Shown: in pieces, positions 52,813 to 61,901 of the stretch
How positions within the stretch are numbered: position 1 is the stretch's first letter
Layout of the letters: each line of letters begins with the position of its first letter
Origin: Symbiodinium natans
Lineage: Eukaryota; Sar; Dinophyceae; Suessiales; Symbiodiniaceae
NCBI GenBank assembly: GCA_905221605.1
Contig: CAJNDS010001580.1
Coordinates: 389,001-453,000, forward strand
Direction: 5' to 3'
Length of the DNA stretch: 64,000 nt
Translations under genes and position numbers: made by a program
The notes under the pieces: model-generated
What the model saw: only the letters and a program-made list of their open reading frames with translations
The model's database searches: none
What the model was told of the DNA's origin: nothing

Positions 52813-52912
52813 TTGCCGTCGTTCTGACTCTTCGTCCTAAGTTGCAGGCAGGTGTGCAAAGTTGCCCTGGAAACCTCCGCGTAGGAAAATGGCACGTCAT
52901 GGTAAACATGTA

Positions 52913-53359
52913 TCACAACCGTCCGATCTCGGGCGGACCTCCTGGCGCATGTTGATGCATGACGAAGCCATCAGCACCGCCCGCCTGGGCTTCAAAGTTT
53001 GAACATGCTGTCTTGGACTCGAATGTGCAACGTCTGCCCACCTGCCTGGCATCACAGTCACGCTCCAAAGGCTGCAAGCTGAGGGCCATCAGCCACAACC
53101 TGCACTTCCAGCAAGCTTGAAGAAAATCAAAGAACGCAAGCACGGCCAAACGAAATTCCAGAACATCTTCAACGCTGTTGATGTTTGTGACATTTTGAAC
53201 TCTCTGGACGTCCCAAGACCCGAGCGGCAAGGTCTCCTCCTCCAGCATGCCGAACGGCAGTTCAAAAACCAGCGCCTGCAGACATGAAAGTGGCGATTGG
53301 CACAAGTTGGAATCTGATTTCCCCGACCTTGCCCTTGCCATTGAAATAGGCAATCCCAT
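52913..53359 (-). CDS. Hypothetical protein, 148 codons
   Basis: An open frame with ATG at 53359. It reads SCLQALVFELPFGMLEEET, DVQRVQNVTNINSVEDVLEF and LAVLAFFDFLQACWKC, and ends with a Gly/His-rich tail. An aromatic, acidic helical style is kept for at least 100 residues. No domain is recognised. It may be an exon or a complete small gene. Confidence 0.45.
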   Translation of the reverse strand: MGLPISMARARSGKSDSNLCQSPLSCLQALVFELPFGMLEEETLPLGSWDVQRVQNVTNINSVEDVLEFRLAVLAFFDFLQACWKCRLWLMALSLQPLERDCDARQVGRRCTFESKTACSNFEAQAGGADGFVMHQHAPGGPPEIGRL

Positions 53360-53587
53360 TGTTGGTCATTGGCGTGGTCGGGTCTGCCTGACATCATCCA
53401 CAGCATGCCGCATTTGCCATACAACCTATTTCACTGATCATGTGGGCTATCGGTGCAATTTACATATCGGGTATGCAGAATACAATCGATCCTCGATCAC
53501 GGTTGGATTTGCATCCAAAAATCTCAACGCCAAAGCTGGATGATGCCTGCCAAATGTTCCAACCGGCAAATCTCAATACAAGTTCAA

Positions 53588-53872
53588 TCAAGCATTCCCA
53601 GTCTGCAGCTGTCTGAACTGTCGGGTGCAGCAAATACATGCTGTCGCGTCCTCCGTTATTGGCGCTTCACATGGCTTATTGTAGAAACTACGAAACAACA
53701 GAAGGCCTCTGGTCTCGCTTCTGAACTCCACGCACGGCATTGTGCCATCCCTGCAGGTAACCATCCCAGGCTCAACAATGTCATGATACATGCATGCCAA
53801 CATTTGTGTCATTGACACATGCTTGCGGGCCTGAATGTAATCAACAACCACTTCCACCGTGAACATCAACAT
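53588..53872 (-). CDS. Hypothetical protein fragment
   Basis: ATG at 53872. Reads MLMFTVEVVVDYIQARKHV and MTQMLACMYHDIVEPGM, with less GC-rich codons than other candidates; the Cys-rich end (DATACICCTRQF) may run past a splice site. Family unknown. Confidence 0.4.
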   Translation of the reverse strand: MLMFTVEVVVDYIQARKHVSMTQMLACMYHDIVEPGMVTCRDGTMPCVEFRSETRGLLLFRSFYNKPCEAPITEDATACICCTRQFRQLQTGNA

Positions 53873-53899
53873 GTACCGGCAACTGGCTGAATGCTCTAC

Positions 53900-54870
53900 T
53901 TGGCACCTTACACAACGTCATTTTGGATACATCACTGACGTTGTCATCACTTGTACCACCAAAACACACAACTATTCTGAAGGTAGATTGGAGGCCACAT
54001 CTACACATCCTGAACGGTAAGCCCGACAGCCAAAACGCTCAATACATCTCAACATGGGTGTTTCGAGTGAAAAATCTTCGCACCTGCTGTTCTTGTACTC
54101 CTGGGATCTATTGGGCCAACCACTTCTGGAGGCGGCGCCAAACTACGGAACCACTAAGCCAACCGCTACTTGAGGGCGGCACAATACCGGAACCGGGAGT
54201 TGTTGCGAGTGTGGGAACATGAGCACGTGCTTGGCAGGAGATGAGAAGGGTCAGTCCAGATGTTGCACCACTTGGCACCACTCGTGCACAAGGAAACCGC
54301 GTCGTGCGTCGCACTTGAAATGGCTGCAAGCGCAATGCCGGCTTTTTTGCGAAACACGGATTGCGAAGGCGACGTTAGTTCCGACAGCCACGCGGACGAA
54401 AACGTGCGACATCTACAATAGTTGGGCTTGGCACAAGCGGCTAAATGCAACGACAAAACACGCAAGAAAAAGACAAACCCTTGACATGTTGCTTTTCCAC
54501 GCCGAGCATTTGAAATTTGAACATACAACACGAAGAAGGCTCAAACGCAATTTCTTCTTTGGTCTTGGCTCCAATCCACATTTTACGGGCCCCGAGAAAC
54601 CCTGAAACAGTGAAGTGGCAGGGGCACGGACGTCAAGGCACGATCATCCTTTAGAAACTCACGCATGCGGCGCAACTTTACGGAGGGCCAATCAACATTC
54701 TCTAAAAACGCCCAGACCTTGGGCCTGACAAGAACCTGTAATTCGGGCTTAGTGGCAGAAACAGTGGTCCATAGCCACGTTCAGCCCTTTCTTAATTTCA
54801 TGTTTTGCAGGCAAGACCTGGTACCGGAACATGGCCTTGTAATTGTTGCGGAATCAGGCTCCAAGGTCTC
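53900..54870. other. No gene supported
   Basis: A plus frame at 54219-54605 and a minus frame at 54166-54531 oppose each other; neither has recognisable features. No repeat array found. Confidence 0.35.
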
Positions 54871-54936
54871 ATTATCTGCAGCATCTGTGGCCACAGAGCC
54901 CTGCACATCCTCGGAAGCTGAAGCGGCCTGGCTGCA

Positions 54937-55239
54937 TCACATTGCAGAATGTGGCAAGTGGGTCCTCGTTGGCATAGCCCCACGGCAGTGCGCGCAGGTG
55001 CCACCGCTGGTGGCAAAAGCGCAAATCCGGAGGCAGGCAAGAAGCACCTGAGCTGCGGTGAAAGACTCCCGCGTCCACGCACTTTGCCTCGCTGCAGGTC
55101 GCTCCAGACCGCACGGAAGTGATTGCTTCCGCACTTCCGCCACAGCCTCGTTGCAGGCCGTGTCCAGGCCGCGCGGAAGAATCTGCCTGCTCCACAAACC
55201 CTCCTTGGAAGGTCCAGCTGATGAGTGTGAACACTCCAA
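54937..55239 (-). CDS. Candidate exon downstream of the copia element
   Basis: The minus frame reads ILPRGLDTACNEAVAEVRK, ERPAARQSAWTRESFTAAQV and LLACLRICAFATSGGTCAHC, gene-like in codon ending. A neighbouring frame (FGVFTLISWTFQGGF) may be a preceding exon. It is on the 3' side of the retroelement, so could be host DNA or a degraded 3' region of the element. Confidence 0.35.
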   Translation of the reverse strand: MECSHSSAGPSKEGLWSRQILPRGLDTACNEAVAEVRKQSLPCGLERPAARQSAWTRESFTAAQVLLACLRICAFATSGGTCAHCRGAMPTRTHLPHSAM

Positions 55240-55373
55240 AGGGCAGCAATCTTTGTTCCTGCGTTGCGCACATGACTCAAGGCCTGGGCCGATACAGGTT
55301 GGGACAGTCGCACATGCTTTTTAAGAGTGTACATGGACTTTCTCAGTCCCCAAAACTTAAAGCTGGCCCAACT

Positions 55374-57014
55374 TTAGGCCTTGACTTTCAGTCTTTGATC
55401 ACCCTGCTTGCCACGTTGAAGAACCGTGGTCTCTTCCTCTACACGCAGGGTGTTGCGTTTCAGCAACTCCATCATGGGCTGCATATGGGCCCCATCCAGC
55501 TTGGTGAGGGAGTCTGCGGGGTTGCAGTTATGGGGGATCCACCTAATCCTACCCTTAACCTTCTGCAGGCTTTCATGGATAATCGCAACCTCTAACGCTG
55601 ACCGATCGTCCTCACCTTGCGATTGCTCGGTGCTTGCTGCATCATATAGCGACTTCGCATCTACTACTGCCACAGTCAGAGGATCTCGAAATTCTTCCGT
55701 CTCGTTGACTCGTTGGCGATGACCGTAGTGGTTCCACGCAGTCCCAACTCCACATCGTCGCCCCCAAGCTCCAGCCGTGGTGAGTACTTCGAGCAGCAGA
55801 AGCTGTTCCACATCGAGACTTGTTTTTCGATGGCCCCCAACGCTGTGGACAGGCTGATGGAGCAGTGTGTTGCCTGCCTTTCTGCGAAGGCGCCGCGACT
55901 TCCATCCCATCAATGAAACAGGCGCTGGCTGTCCTGCATTCAATTGCGGAGTGGTTATCGCCTGCAACCAACCATGTTGAGCTTTGTGCTTGCCGGTGGG
56001 ATCGAAGGAGCTGTCGCTGATGAGCAAGTGTCTTACCTGGTTCTCCGGGATCGGGTGAAACTGTAACTTCAACACGACGCGGCGGGCCTTCAAGTGGTCG
56101 ATCACCTGGTTAACGGCATAGATGTCGGCCATCGTAGGTCCCGGGAAGCATCCGGAGAGGATACTCGCGGCGGCCGCCACATCTGGCCGGCCTTCTCGGG
56201 CCACCCAGTTCACGGCAGCAATTGCGCCGCGAAGCTGGGATTCCTCTTCGGCGTTCAAGTTCACGTCCTTGGCGTCTTTTTTACACACCTTCCTTTCGGG
56301 CTTGATGACCTTCAGGCGGTTGGCAATGTAGTCGGCCATGGTGTACATGACGGTGTTGTCTTTCATCTGCATGATTCGTCGGCCTGCGTAGGCCGATCCT
56401 TCCGGGCGGTCTTTCAGCCGGACTACCTTTCCGAAACGCAGTCGTGCCTCGAGCTTGGCCATGTTTTCCCGGTGACGCCGATTTCCAGCTTCCAGGATGT
56501 CATCCACTTCTATCACGATGACTCCTTGGGTCTTCTCTTGGTCGCTGTCCTCTTCGTTGGCGTCAAGGGTGAGCACGCACTTGTCGAAGGCGGAGATCCG
56601 GTACCGCAATTCCTTAACCAGGATGTCCAGCAGTGAACGTCTCCACCACGAAGGTCCGCTGACTATGCCGTAGACCTCTGTCTCCAGGATGATGAGCTGC
56701 TCTGGGTCATATCCGGGAAAACACTCGTCCGGAGGCATTGCGCAAGCCAACTTCTGTCTCCTCGTCGTTGGTTTAGCCTGCAGGAAGGCCGTCTTGGCGT
56801 CCTTCACCACCGCATCCCATCCTCGCGAGGCTGCCAACTGCAAGAAGAGGTAGATCGAACTTGACAAAGGTGTAGGTGCTGAACGTTCGATCTCGTGGAT
56901 GTGTGGGTCTCGCCATCCTACCACGCACCACCGCGATTTCGCCGCCACTTGTTCCCGATGTTCTCCAGGTTGGTTAGCATCGAAGTCGTCGGGAAGTACA
57001 GGACGACAGGACAT
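55374..57014 (-). CDS. Copia reverse transcriptase and RNase H region
   Basis: An intact frame of 546 codons. Reverse-transcriptase landmarks: VVGWRDPHI, DAVVKDAKTAFLQ (first catalytic Asp), EVYGIVSGPSWWRR and IVIEVDDILEAG (the YxDD-equivalent pair). RNase H landmarks: LLISDSSFD and RWIPHNCNPADSLTKLDG near the C-terminus, which is the copia W-x-P-x-x-x-N-P-A-D motif. Residues about 375-430 (HQPVHSVGGHRKTSLDVEQL) do not fit the family and look like a stretch read out of frame between compensating indels. Copies DNA from the element RNA in the cytoplasmic particle. Confidence 0.9.
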   Translation of the reverse strand: MSCRPVLPDDFDANQPGEHREQVAAKSRWCVVGWRDPHIHEIERSAPTPLSSSIYLFLQLAASRGWDAVVKDAKTAFLQAKPTTRRQKLACAMPPDECFPGYDPEQLIILETEVYGIVSGPSWWRRSLLDILVKELRYRISAFDKCVLTLDANEEDSDQEKTQGVIVIEVDDILEAGNRRHRENMAKLEARLRFGKVVRLKDRPEGSAYAGRRIMQMKDNTVMYTMADYIANRLKVIKPERKVCKKDAKDVNLNAEEESQLRGAIAAVNWVAREGRPDVAAAASILSGCFPGPTMADIYAVNQVIDHLKARRVVLKLQFHPIPENQVRHLLISDSSFDPTGKHKAQHGWLQAITTPQLNAGQPAPVSLMGWKSRRLRRKAGNTLLHQPVHSVGGHRKTSLDVEQLLLLEVLTTAGAWGRRCGVGTAWNHYGHRQRVNETEEFRDPLTVAVVDAKSLYDAASTEQSQGEDDRSALEVAIIHESLQKVKGRIRWIPHNCNPADSLTKLDGAHMQPMMELLKRNTLRVEEETTVLQRGKQGDQRLKVKA

Positions 57015-57390
57015 GGTCAGGATGTTTTCGGCGAAATTCCCTGCTTTCTTGAACTGACAGAATCCGGATAGCCCCCGAATCCAAGAGCGACTTGATCTCT
57101 TTGTCTCTCGCTGCCCGGAAAACCACCTTCTCTTGCTCTCTAAGCTTGCAGAAGTTCACTTGGCCCGGCGACTCCTTCTTCTTGACGATGAAGAACTTCC
57201 TGTCCATCTGACTGAAGAACGCCTGTGCCAAGTAAGCCGGGAATTCCTCGCTCTTCCTGACTGCTACTGGTTCTCGTCGTCCATGGACCTTGTCGTACCA
57301 GTACTTCGCGCCATCCTTTTGGTGATCACTACTTCCAGATACATTGATCTGCCAGGAGGTGTAGGCATCGAAGGCATTGGTTGAGTCCAT
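56974..57390 (-). CDS. Linker and start of reverse-transcriptase domain
   Basis: A frame overlapping the main polymerase frame by 41 bases. It holds AARDKEIKSLLDSGAIRIL, the usual opening of copia polymerase (change of several residues before the catalytic domain). The change of frame between here and 57014 shows a frameshift. Confidence 0.7.
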   Translation of the reverse strand: MDSTNAFDAYTSWQINVSGSSDHQKDGAKYWYDKVHGRREPVAVRKSEEFPAYLAQAFFSQMDRKFFIVKKKESPGQVNFCKLREQEKVVFRAARDKEIKSLLDSGAIRILSVQESREFRRKHPDHVLSSCTSRRLRC

Positions 57391-58244
57391 GGGTACGGCA
57401 TAGCCACGTTCTCTGCTGAAGAGCTTTGCCGTATTGGTCCAAATCTCATCGTTCCAAATGATCCTTCATCTACACGGACCGATCCCAGGGAGCTTGGCCT
57501 TCGGGAGGATGGTACTGACGGTGTCCGGGTGGACCCTCCTTCTTCCAGCGAGAAAACTGGATCTCTAGCCGTCTGTCCGTTGTCCGCCTCCTGCCCGGTC
57601 ATTGGTGATGGCTCGTCCACCTGCATGTCGGCATCGGCGATCGACGGAGAGTATTCTACCTCCGTGTCCGGCTCCTGAAGATTCGACGTGGTTGGAATCG
57701 CTGACTCTGGCGACTGGTTTGTCGGAGATCTCTCCAGGTCTTGCAATTCGGCCGCTTCCGCGGCCAGTGGTCCACCCTCCTCTTGGATGTCTTTGTAGTG
57801 CTTAACCGATGCCTGGTTGAGCTTCTCCAACATCTCATTCGACAGTATCTCTGCCAATTCCACTCCAATGTTCTCTTCGCTGGTTGCCAGGCGAACTTGT
57901 TCCCGAGAGGCTTTGACGAGATATCCGCGCACGCTAACCCATACGGAGCGGTGATTGGAAGCCAGAGCCACCACCAATCCAGGCCCTGACCAGTGGAACT
58001 CCGCGTCGGACTTGACCACCATCTCTTCACATATCTTCTCCAGCTTCTGTTTGAAGATTCCACCTGCCTTCTCGGTCCTGGAGTTTTGCCACGGCGCCCT
58101 TGCATCGGTGAAGTGCACAATAGCTCCAGCGTCCCCTATCACATTGCAGAAGAAGTCGGAGGCGAATTCGCCTCCCTGATCCACGACGACTAGCCGAGGG
58201 ACCCCGAAGCGCATTATCCAATCGCGAACAAAGGCCTTCGTCAC
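57264..58244 (-). CDS. Integrase core and linker
   Basis: Contains VRDWIMRFGVPRLVVVDQGGEF (second catalytic Asp) and the third acidic site in NSRTEKAGGIFKQKL. After SNHRSVW the sequence jumps to VSVRGYLVKASREQVRLA; the usual intervening segment of roughly 80 residues appears deleted. A Ser/Pro-rich acidic linker (ADADMQVDEPSPMTGQEAD) leads to the polymerase. Joins element cDNA into chromosomal DNA in the nucleus when intact. Confidence 0.82.
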   Translation of the reverse strand: MTKAFVRDWIMRFGVPRLVVVDQGGEFASDFFCNVIGDAGAIVHFTDARAPWQNSRTEKAGGIFKQKLEKICEEMVVKSDAEFHWSGPGLVVALASNHRSVWVSVRGYLVKASREQVRLATSEENIGVELAEILSNEMLEKLNQASVKHYKDIQEEGGPLAAEAAELQDLERSPTNQSPESAIPTTSNLQEPDTEVEYSPSIADADMQVDEPSPMTGQEADNGQTARDPVFSLEEGGSTRTPSVPSSRRPSSLGSVRVDEGSFGTMRFGPIRQSSSAENVAMPYPWTQPMPSMPTPPGRSMYLEVVITKRMARSTGTTRSMDDENQ

Positions 58245-59496
58245 CTCCTCGGTGCTCTTGTCCCGGCACGATGCTGATGATCTGATAAGAGGTTCCCCAG
58301 CAGATCTGGTTCAACAGTATCTTCTTCTGGTAAAAGACTAGGTCCAGACCGATGACTTCGTTGAACGGCATCGATCTAACCAGATGCGCTGGTCGATGGC
58401 TGGCTGGTCGTTGCTTGGCTTTGCAAATAGGACACTGAAATTCATCCTTCACGTACGTCAACACCTCATCACGACATCCGGCGTGCTTCAAGGCTCGACA
58501 AAACGCTTTTCTTTCAGGATGTCCCAAATTGCGATGGATCCGGTATACTTCCCGACGCAGATCCGGCGCTAGGATGCTTCTCCCAATGGAGTTCGGCCGT
58601 ACAGGTAGATCTCGCAGTTCTCGGCGGGCGGAACGTTCATCTTCGCCAAGTTCCGGTTTCTTCCCAGCAACAGCAGGTACTCCTTCATCTTTCTGCGACT
58701 GCCGAAATCTTTCTGGTTCCGTCGCCACATCCGCTGAATCCACAAAGGTGTCGAAGTCGAAGTCCTCGTCGGGAGCAGCGCGACTCGAACTTGCCGAGCG
58801 CCCATCCCCCAAAATTCTGTGCGACGGAAACATTTGAAGCCATTCTGTCTGAAAATCGGTCTCGTCTGAGACAAAAGCATGAAGATCGTGGGCGGCCGAT
58901 TTGGCCACCCACAAGGCTGTGCTCCGATAGCTGTCCGGGAGCACCACTGTAGGAGTGACCTCGAACTCGGTGAAGCCGGTCCACGCCACAGAACTGTGCA
59001 ATGAGGGCGTGGCCAACTTCCAGTTGTCACGAGTGACGACGCTGCGGCCGTCGACGAAGTGCTGGTGGGTGACACGCTGACCGGTGAACTCGAGGTCCTG
59101 CCCAGAAAATTGTTGGCATTCTTGAGGAAGCGCCAAGGCATAGCGGGGCACAAAGTGTTGGCACCGTAAGTTGCCCCAACACCGGAGCCATTGGTCCGGC
59201 ATGTGAAACACTGGAAAGTGTCTCCATACAAGAGATTCTCGCAAACCACGCAAGATGGCCTGCACAAAAGAGTCGGTGTAGCGTGCTGCATCGCGTGCTC
59301 GCCCGCCACCAAGAAGAGGTCGATGTGTTGGATGATGACCATTGCACCGGCGTTGTAGGGCTTTGGCCACACCTGCCAGGTTGGTAAGCACTAGGGTCGG
59401 CTTCAACACGGCCTCGCCGTCCTTGGTCTGGAGCCCAAAACGGCACATGTCCAACTCTACCGAAAACACTCCACGTAAAGCTGCCAGCTTGCGCAA
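58027..59496 (-). CDS. Methyltransferase-like C-terminal part and integrase N-terminus
   Basis: The frame begins with KLAALRGVFSVELDMCRFGL and KPTLVLTNLAG, the C-terminal half of the methyltransferase-like domain. A linker with DEDFDFDTFVD follows, then an integrase zinc-binding H-H-C-C set (HRNLGHPERKAF with ECQCPIC-type FQCPICKAKQ) and the first catalytic Asp in IGLDLVFYQKK. After IISIVPGQ it is out of frame with the core downstream, so a frameshift separates it from 57264-58244. Confidence 0.8.
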   Translation of the reverse strand: MRKLAALRGVFSVELDMCRFGLQTKDGEAVLKPTLVLTNLAGVAKALQRRCNGHHPTHRPLLGGGRARDAARYTDSFVQAILRGLRESLVWRHFPVFHMPDQWLRCWGNLRCQHFVPRYALALPQECQQFSGQDLEFTGQRVTHQHFVDGRSVVTRDNWKLATPSLHSSVAWTGFTEFEVTPTVVLPDSYRSTALWVAKSAAHDLHAFVSDETDFQTEWLQMFPSHRILGDGRSASSSRAAPDEDFDFDTFVDSADVATEPERFRQSQKDEGVPAVAGKKPELGEDERSARRELRDLPVRPNSIGRSILAPDLRREVYRIHRNLGHPERKAFCRALKHAGCRDEVLTYVKDEFQCPICKAKQRPASHRPAHLVRSMPFNEVIGLDLVFYQKKILLNQICWGTSYQIISIVPGQEHRGGDEGLCSRLDNALRGPSASRRGSGRRIRLRLLLQCDRGRWSYCALHRCKGAVAKLQDREGRWNLQTEAGEDM

Positions 59497-60488
59497 TGAA
59501 TTGGATTTCCAAGACTTTGCTCGAACAAGAACCCTCTGCCGGCCTCGTGTTGAATGATGGCCAGTCTCACCGCGAAGTCGGTGTGGCGTTGCCCTTCGGC
59601 TTCTTCTCGGTCCACCACATCTGGATCACGCTTGTAGTTGGTGAGGAATCGCAATGTGGTCGCGAAGGTGCATTGTGGACATAGCAGGACCAGCGCGGGG
59701 CGATGGGACGCCACCAATCGAACAGCCTCGGCTCGATGACGCTGTAGATTGAAGTCCCAGCCAGTGGCCAGGTCTAAGGCTTCCGCTGCTTGGAAACCAT
59801 ATTGTTTGGCCCATGGTGTCATTCTGGGTGGAGAGTACACTTCCATGACCTTGGGCTTCTTTTGGAGGTAGTGCGAGAGTTGCTTGCGATCTTCTCGAGG
59901 TAACGTTTGATGTGTGCCCTCAAGATCAGGAAGCCATTGTTGCAGAACCGCTTGAGGGAAGAACTGGCACCATACAGATGCCATAGAAGTCGGTTCCTCG
60001 CCAAAATCCCATTCCTGATGATCATGGCACCATCGACCGCAACCTCTCGAAGCACCACTCCCTTCGCAAAGATCCTCGAGTCCACACAGATCCAGGCCAT
60101 TAGCGACGGTGAAGAGTACCAGGAAGGCCTTCAGCACTATGCCATGCTTGACTGCATCCTTCTTGAGCTGCTTGAAGACCCCATGTTGACTCTTATCTAT
60201 GCGCTGTCCTTCCACTAGATATCGTCGCACCCGAGCGAGTGTCCCCCGAGTGCATTTCGTAGATCTCCGGGCCGTTGCTGTGTGGAAGCGTTTTGGTTCG
60301 CCTCGTCTCCCGCAGACCGCTGGGGACCCGACTTGCTTCTTTGGGCTTGCTCGATGATCTCTGCGACGGGTTCTCGGACCGCTGCTCCAGGACTTGTAGG
60401 TCGTGAAGATCCACTGCCGGGCGGCTGGCCTCCGCCTTCCCGCCTTCCCCTTGCGATTGATTGTCACCTCCTTGCTCCAGTCGTCCAC
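59457..60488 (-). CDS. DNA-methyltransferase-like domain of the retroelement
   Basis: From about residue 215 the frame reads VMEVYSPPRMTPWAKQYGF, ALDLATGWDFNLQRHRAEAV, LVLLCPQCTFATTLRFLTNYK and AGRGFLFEQSLGN. The order (S-P-P-R start, D-x-x-x-G-W-D-F, P-x-C, F-E) matches a domain I recognise from dinoflagellate copia polyproteins and resembles C5 cytosine methyltransferase motifs I, IV and VI. The usual P-P-C is C-P-Q-C here, which could abolish activity. The first 200 codons of the frame are partly shadow of the zinc-finger segment. Frame is lost after GNPIH and resumes in 58027-59496. Confidence 0.75.
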   Translation of the reverse strand: MDDWSKEVTINRKGKAGRRRPAARQWIFTTYKSWSSGPRTRRRDHRASPKKQVGSPAVCGRRGEPKRFHTATARRSTKCTRGTLARVRRYLVEGQRIDKSQHGVFKQLKKDAVKHGIVLKAFLVLFTVANGLDLCGLEDLCEGSGASRGCGRWCHDHQEWDFGEEPTSMASVWCQFFPQAVLQQWLPDLEGTHQTLPREDRKQLSHYLQKKPKVMEVYSPPRMTPWAKQYGFQAAEALDLATGWDFNLQRHRAEAVRLVASHRPALVLLCPQCTFATTLRFLTNYKRDPDVVDREEAEGQRHTDFAVRLAIIQHEAGRGFLFEQSLGNPIHCASWQLYVECFR

Positions 60489-61080
60489 GAGGTGCTGGTA
60501 GATATCGTGGATATTCTTGACCCCGTTGCGTAGTGATCTTCTCGGCCTTGTCGTCCACCACCGCTGTCGTGCTCGAGGAGGATTCCGGATGTGGTTGCGT
60601 TGGTTGGATCTCTTCCGGCCGATTCCATCTCGAACCGCACCGAGCGCACGTCCACCACTTTGTCCACGCGTTCCCTCGGCACCTTAATGCATCCGCGGGG
60701 TGGTTGCATTCCTGACGAGTCTTGGGGAACTCCTTGTGGGCTTTGCTCTGTTCCAATGGATTGCCGATTGCCTGGCTCACCGGGCCCGTACGCTTGACCT
60801 TGTCCTTCTTCTTCTTGTAGGGGATCTGGATCTCCGTCACGGTCTTCTCCTCCTCCAAGCTGCGTCGGGTCCAGTGATCCACCAGGGTTTGTTGCCGCGC
60901 CGTAGCGAGCATCACCATGACTGCGGTGGTCAGGCGCTTCCACGCAGCCATTGTCTTCACAGATCCCATGCGTCGCTGTGGCAAACTCCCCTCCTCCTTC
61001 TTCTCTTCTTCGGCCATCCGGAGCGCTCGATCTCGAAGACTGGCCATGCCGTGCTGGTCGAGAAGGTCGAGGGGTGGCAC
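60193..61080 (-). CDS. Zinc-finger-like and basic region of the retroelement
   Basis: An open frame of 295 codons, hydrophilic. It has one possible metal site, ECNHPADALRCRGN followed by WWTCARCGSRW (C/H plus C-x2-C), between basic stretches (YKKKKDKVKRTG) and Ser/Glu/Gln-rich tails. It probably binds nucleic acid or links enzyme domains; assignment rests on spacing only. Confidence 0.6.
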   Translation of the reverse strand: MPPLDLLDQHGMASLRDRALRMAEEEKKEEGSLPQRRMGSVKTMAAWKRLTTAVMVMLATARQQTLVDHWTRRSLEEEKTVTEIQIPYKKKKDKVKRTGPVSQAIGNPLEQSKAHKEFPKTRQECNHPADALRCRGNAWTKWWTCARCGSRWNRPEEIQPTQPHPESSSSTTAVVDDKAEKITTQRGQEYPRYLPAPRGRLEQGGDNQSQGEGGKAEASRPAVDLHDLQVLEQRSENPSQRSSSKPKEASRVPSGLRETRRTKTLPHSNGPEIYEMHSGDTRSGATISSGRTAHR

Positions 61081-61104
61081 TACAGAACCACTTTGAGGCT
61101 GCTT

Positions 61105-61804
61105 TCAGCACATAGCCGCTGCGGAGGGGGCAGAATCAGTGTAGAGCACCTGGTCGAATGCTTGCTCATACTCTGACTCGACTGTCGCATCCAAAGGTAC
61201 ATCATCGCAATCCCCAACAAAGTGTACATGCTTGCAAGGAAGGGCTACCTCGTGCTTGGGCGTTGGGAACTCCAGGGCCTGAAGACACTCCCGACTGTCT
61301 TGGGACAACTGTTGATACGTTCTTGTGGTGTATGCTGTGATTGCCACACGGTATCCCGTCCACCTCATTGAGGCGTGTCGGCGTCTGGGATCAAACAAAC
61401 AGGCACGGCATGATGTGCGTGTTCACCACCGAACCCCGAAGTTTCCGCTCTCGGAGAACCTTCTCAACAGTCCTTGCTTCGGCTTCTTCACCCTCTAACC
61501 ACAGCTGCCCACCATCGAAACTGCCGACGGTCACGGTCACATTTCTCGAGCGACGACAGTTGTTCGAATCTCTGTGGGGTCTCGCCAAGGTCTGGATTCC
61601 GATGAAGACTGAAGACCAACCATCATGTTCGCAAGATCCCAAAGTGTGCAATAACCACCTATTGATATACCGACACAGGTTGGGGTACTTCTTGGTGTTC
61701 GTGGTGAGTCCATCGAATCCTCCATGAACAAAAGCACCTAGCGCGAAGCACACGCCTTGTTTGCCGCCTTGCACTTTGTTGGGCTGTCCCGACTTCATTT
61801 CCAT
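61105..61804 (-). CDS. 2OG-Fe(II) oxygenase-like region of the retroelement, frameshifted
   Basis: The first frame (61804-61391) reads LGAFVHGGFDGLT, WSSVFIGIQTLARPHRDSNN and VGSFDGGQLWLEG. The second frame (61398-61105) continues with FDPRRRHASMRWTGYRVAITAY. H-x-D (about 61576), a G-G-x-L-W strand, a distal His (about 61377) and an Arg 9 residues later (about 61350) follow the order of metal and co-substrate ligands in 2-oxoglutarate/Fe(II) oxygenases such as TET/JBP enzymes. That reading is an inference. The two frames are separated by a tandem CAAA CAAA at 61392-61400, which looks like a 4-base duplication causing the frameshift. Confidence 0.65.
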
Positions 61805-61901
61805 GGAGAGCTGGATTAAGCTCTGCTCGGAGAAGTCCTCGGCATCTAAGAATCTAGGAGGCTTCGAGCGAATTGCTCAACTTTGGCCGCGTTGGAGTTC
61901 T

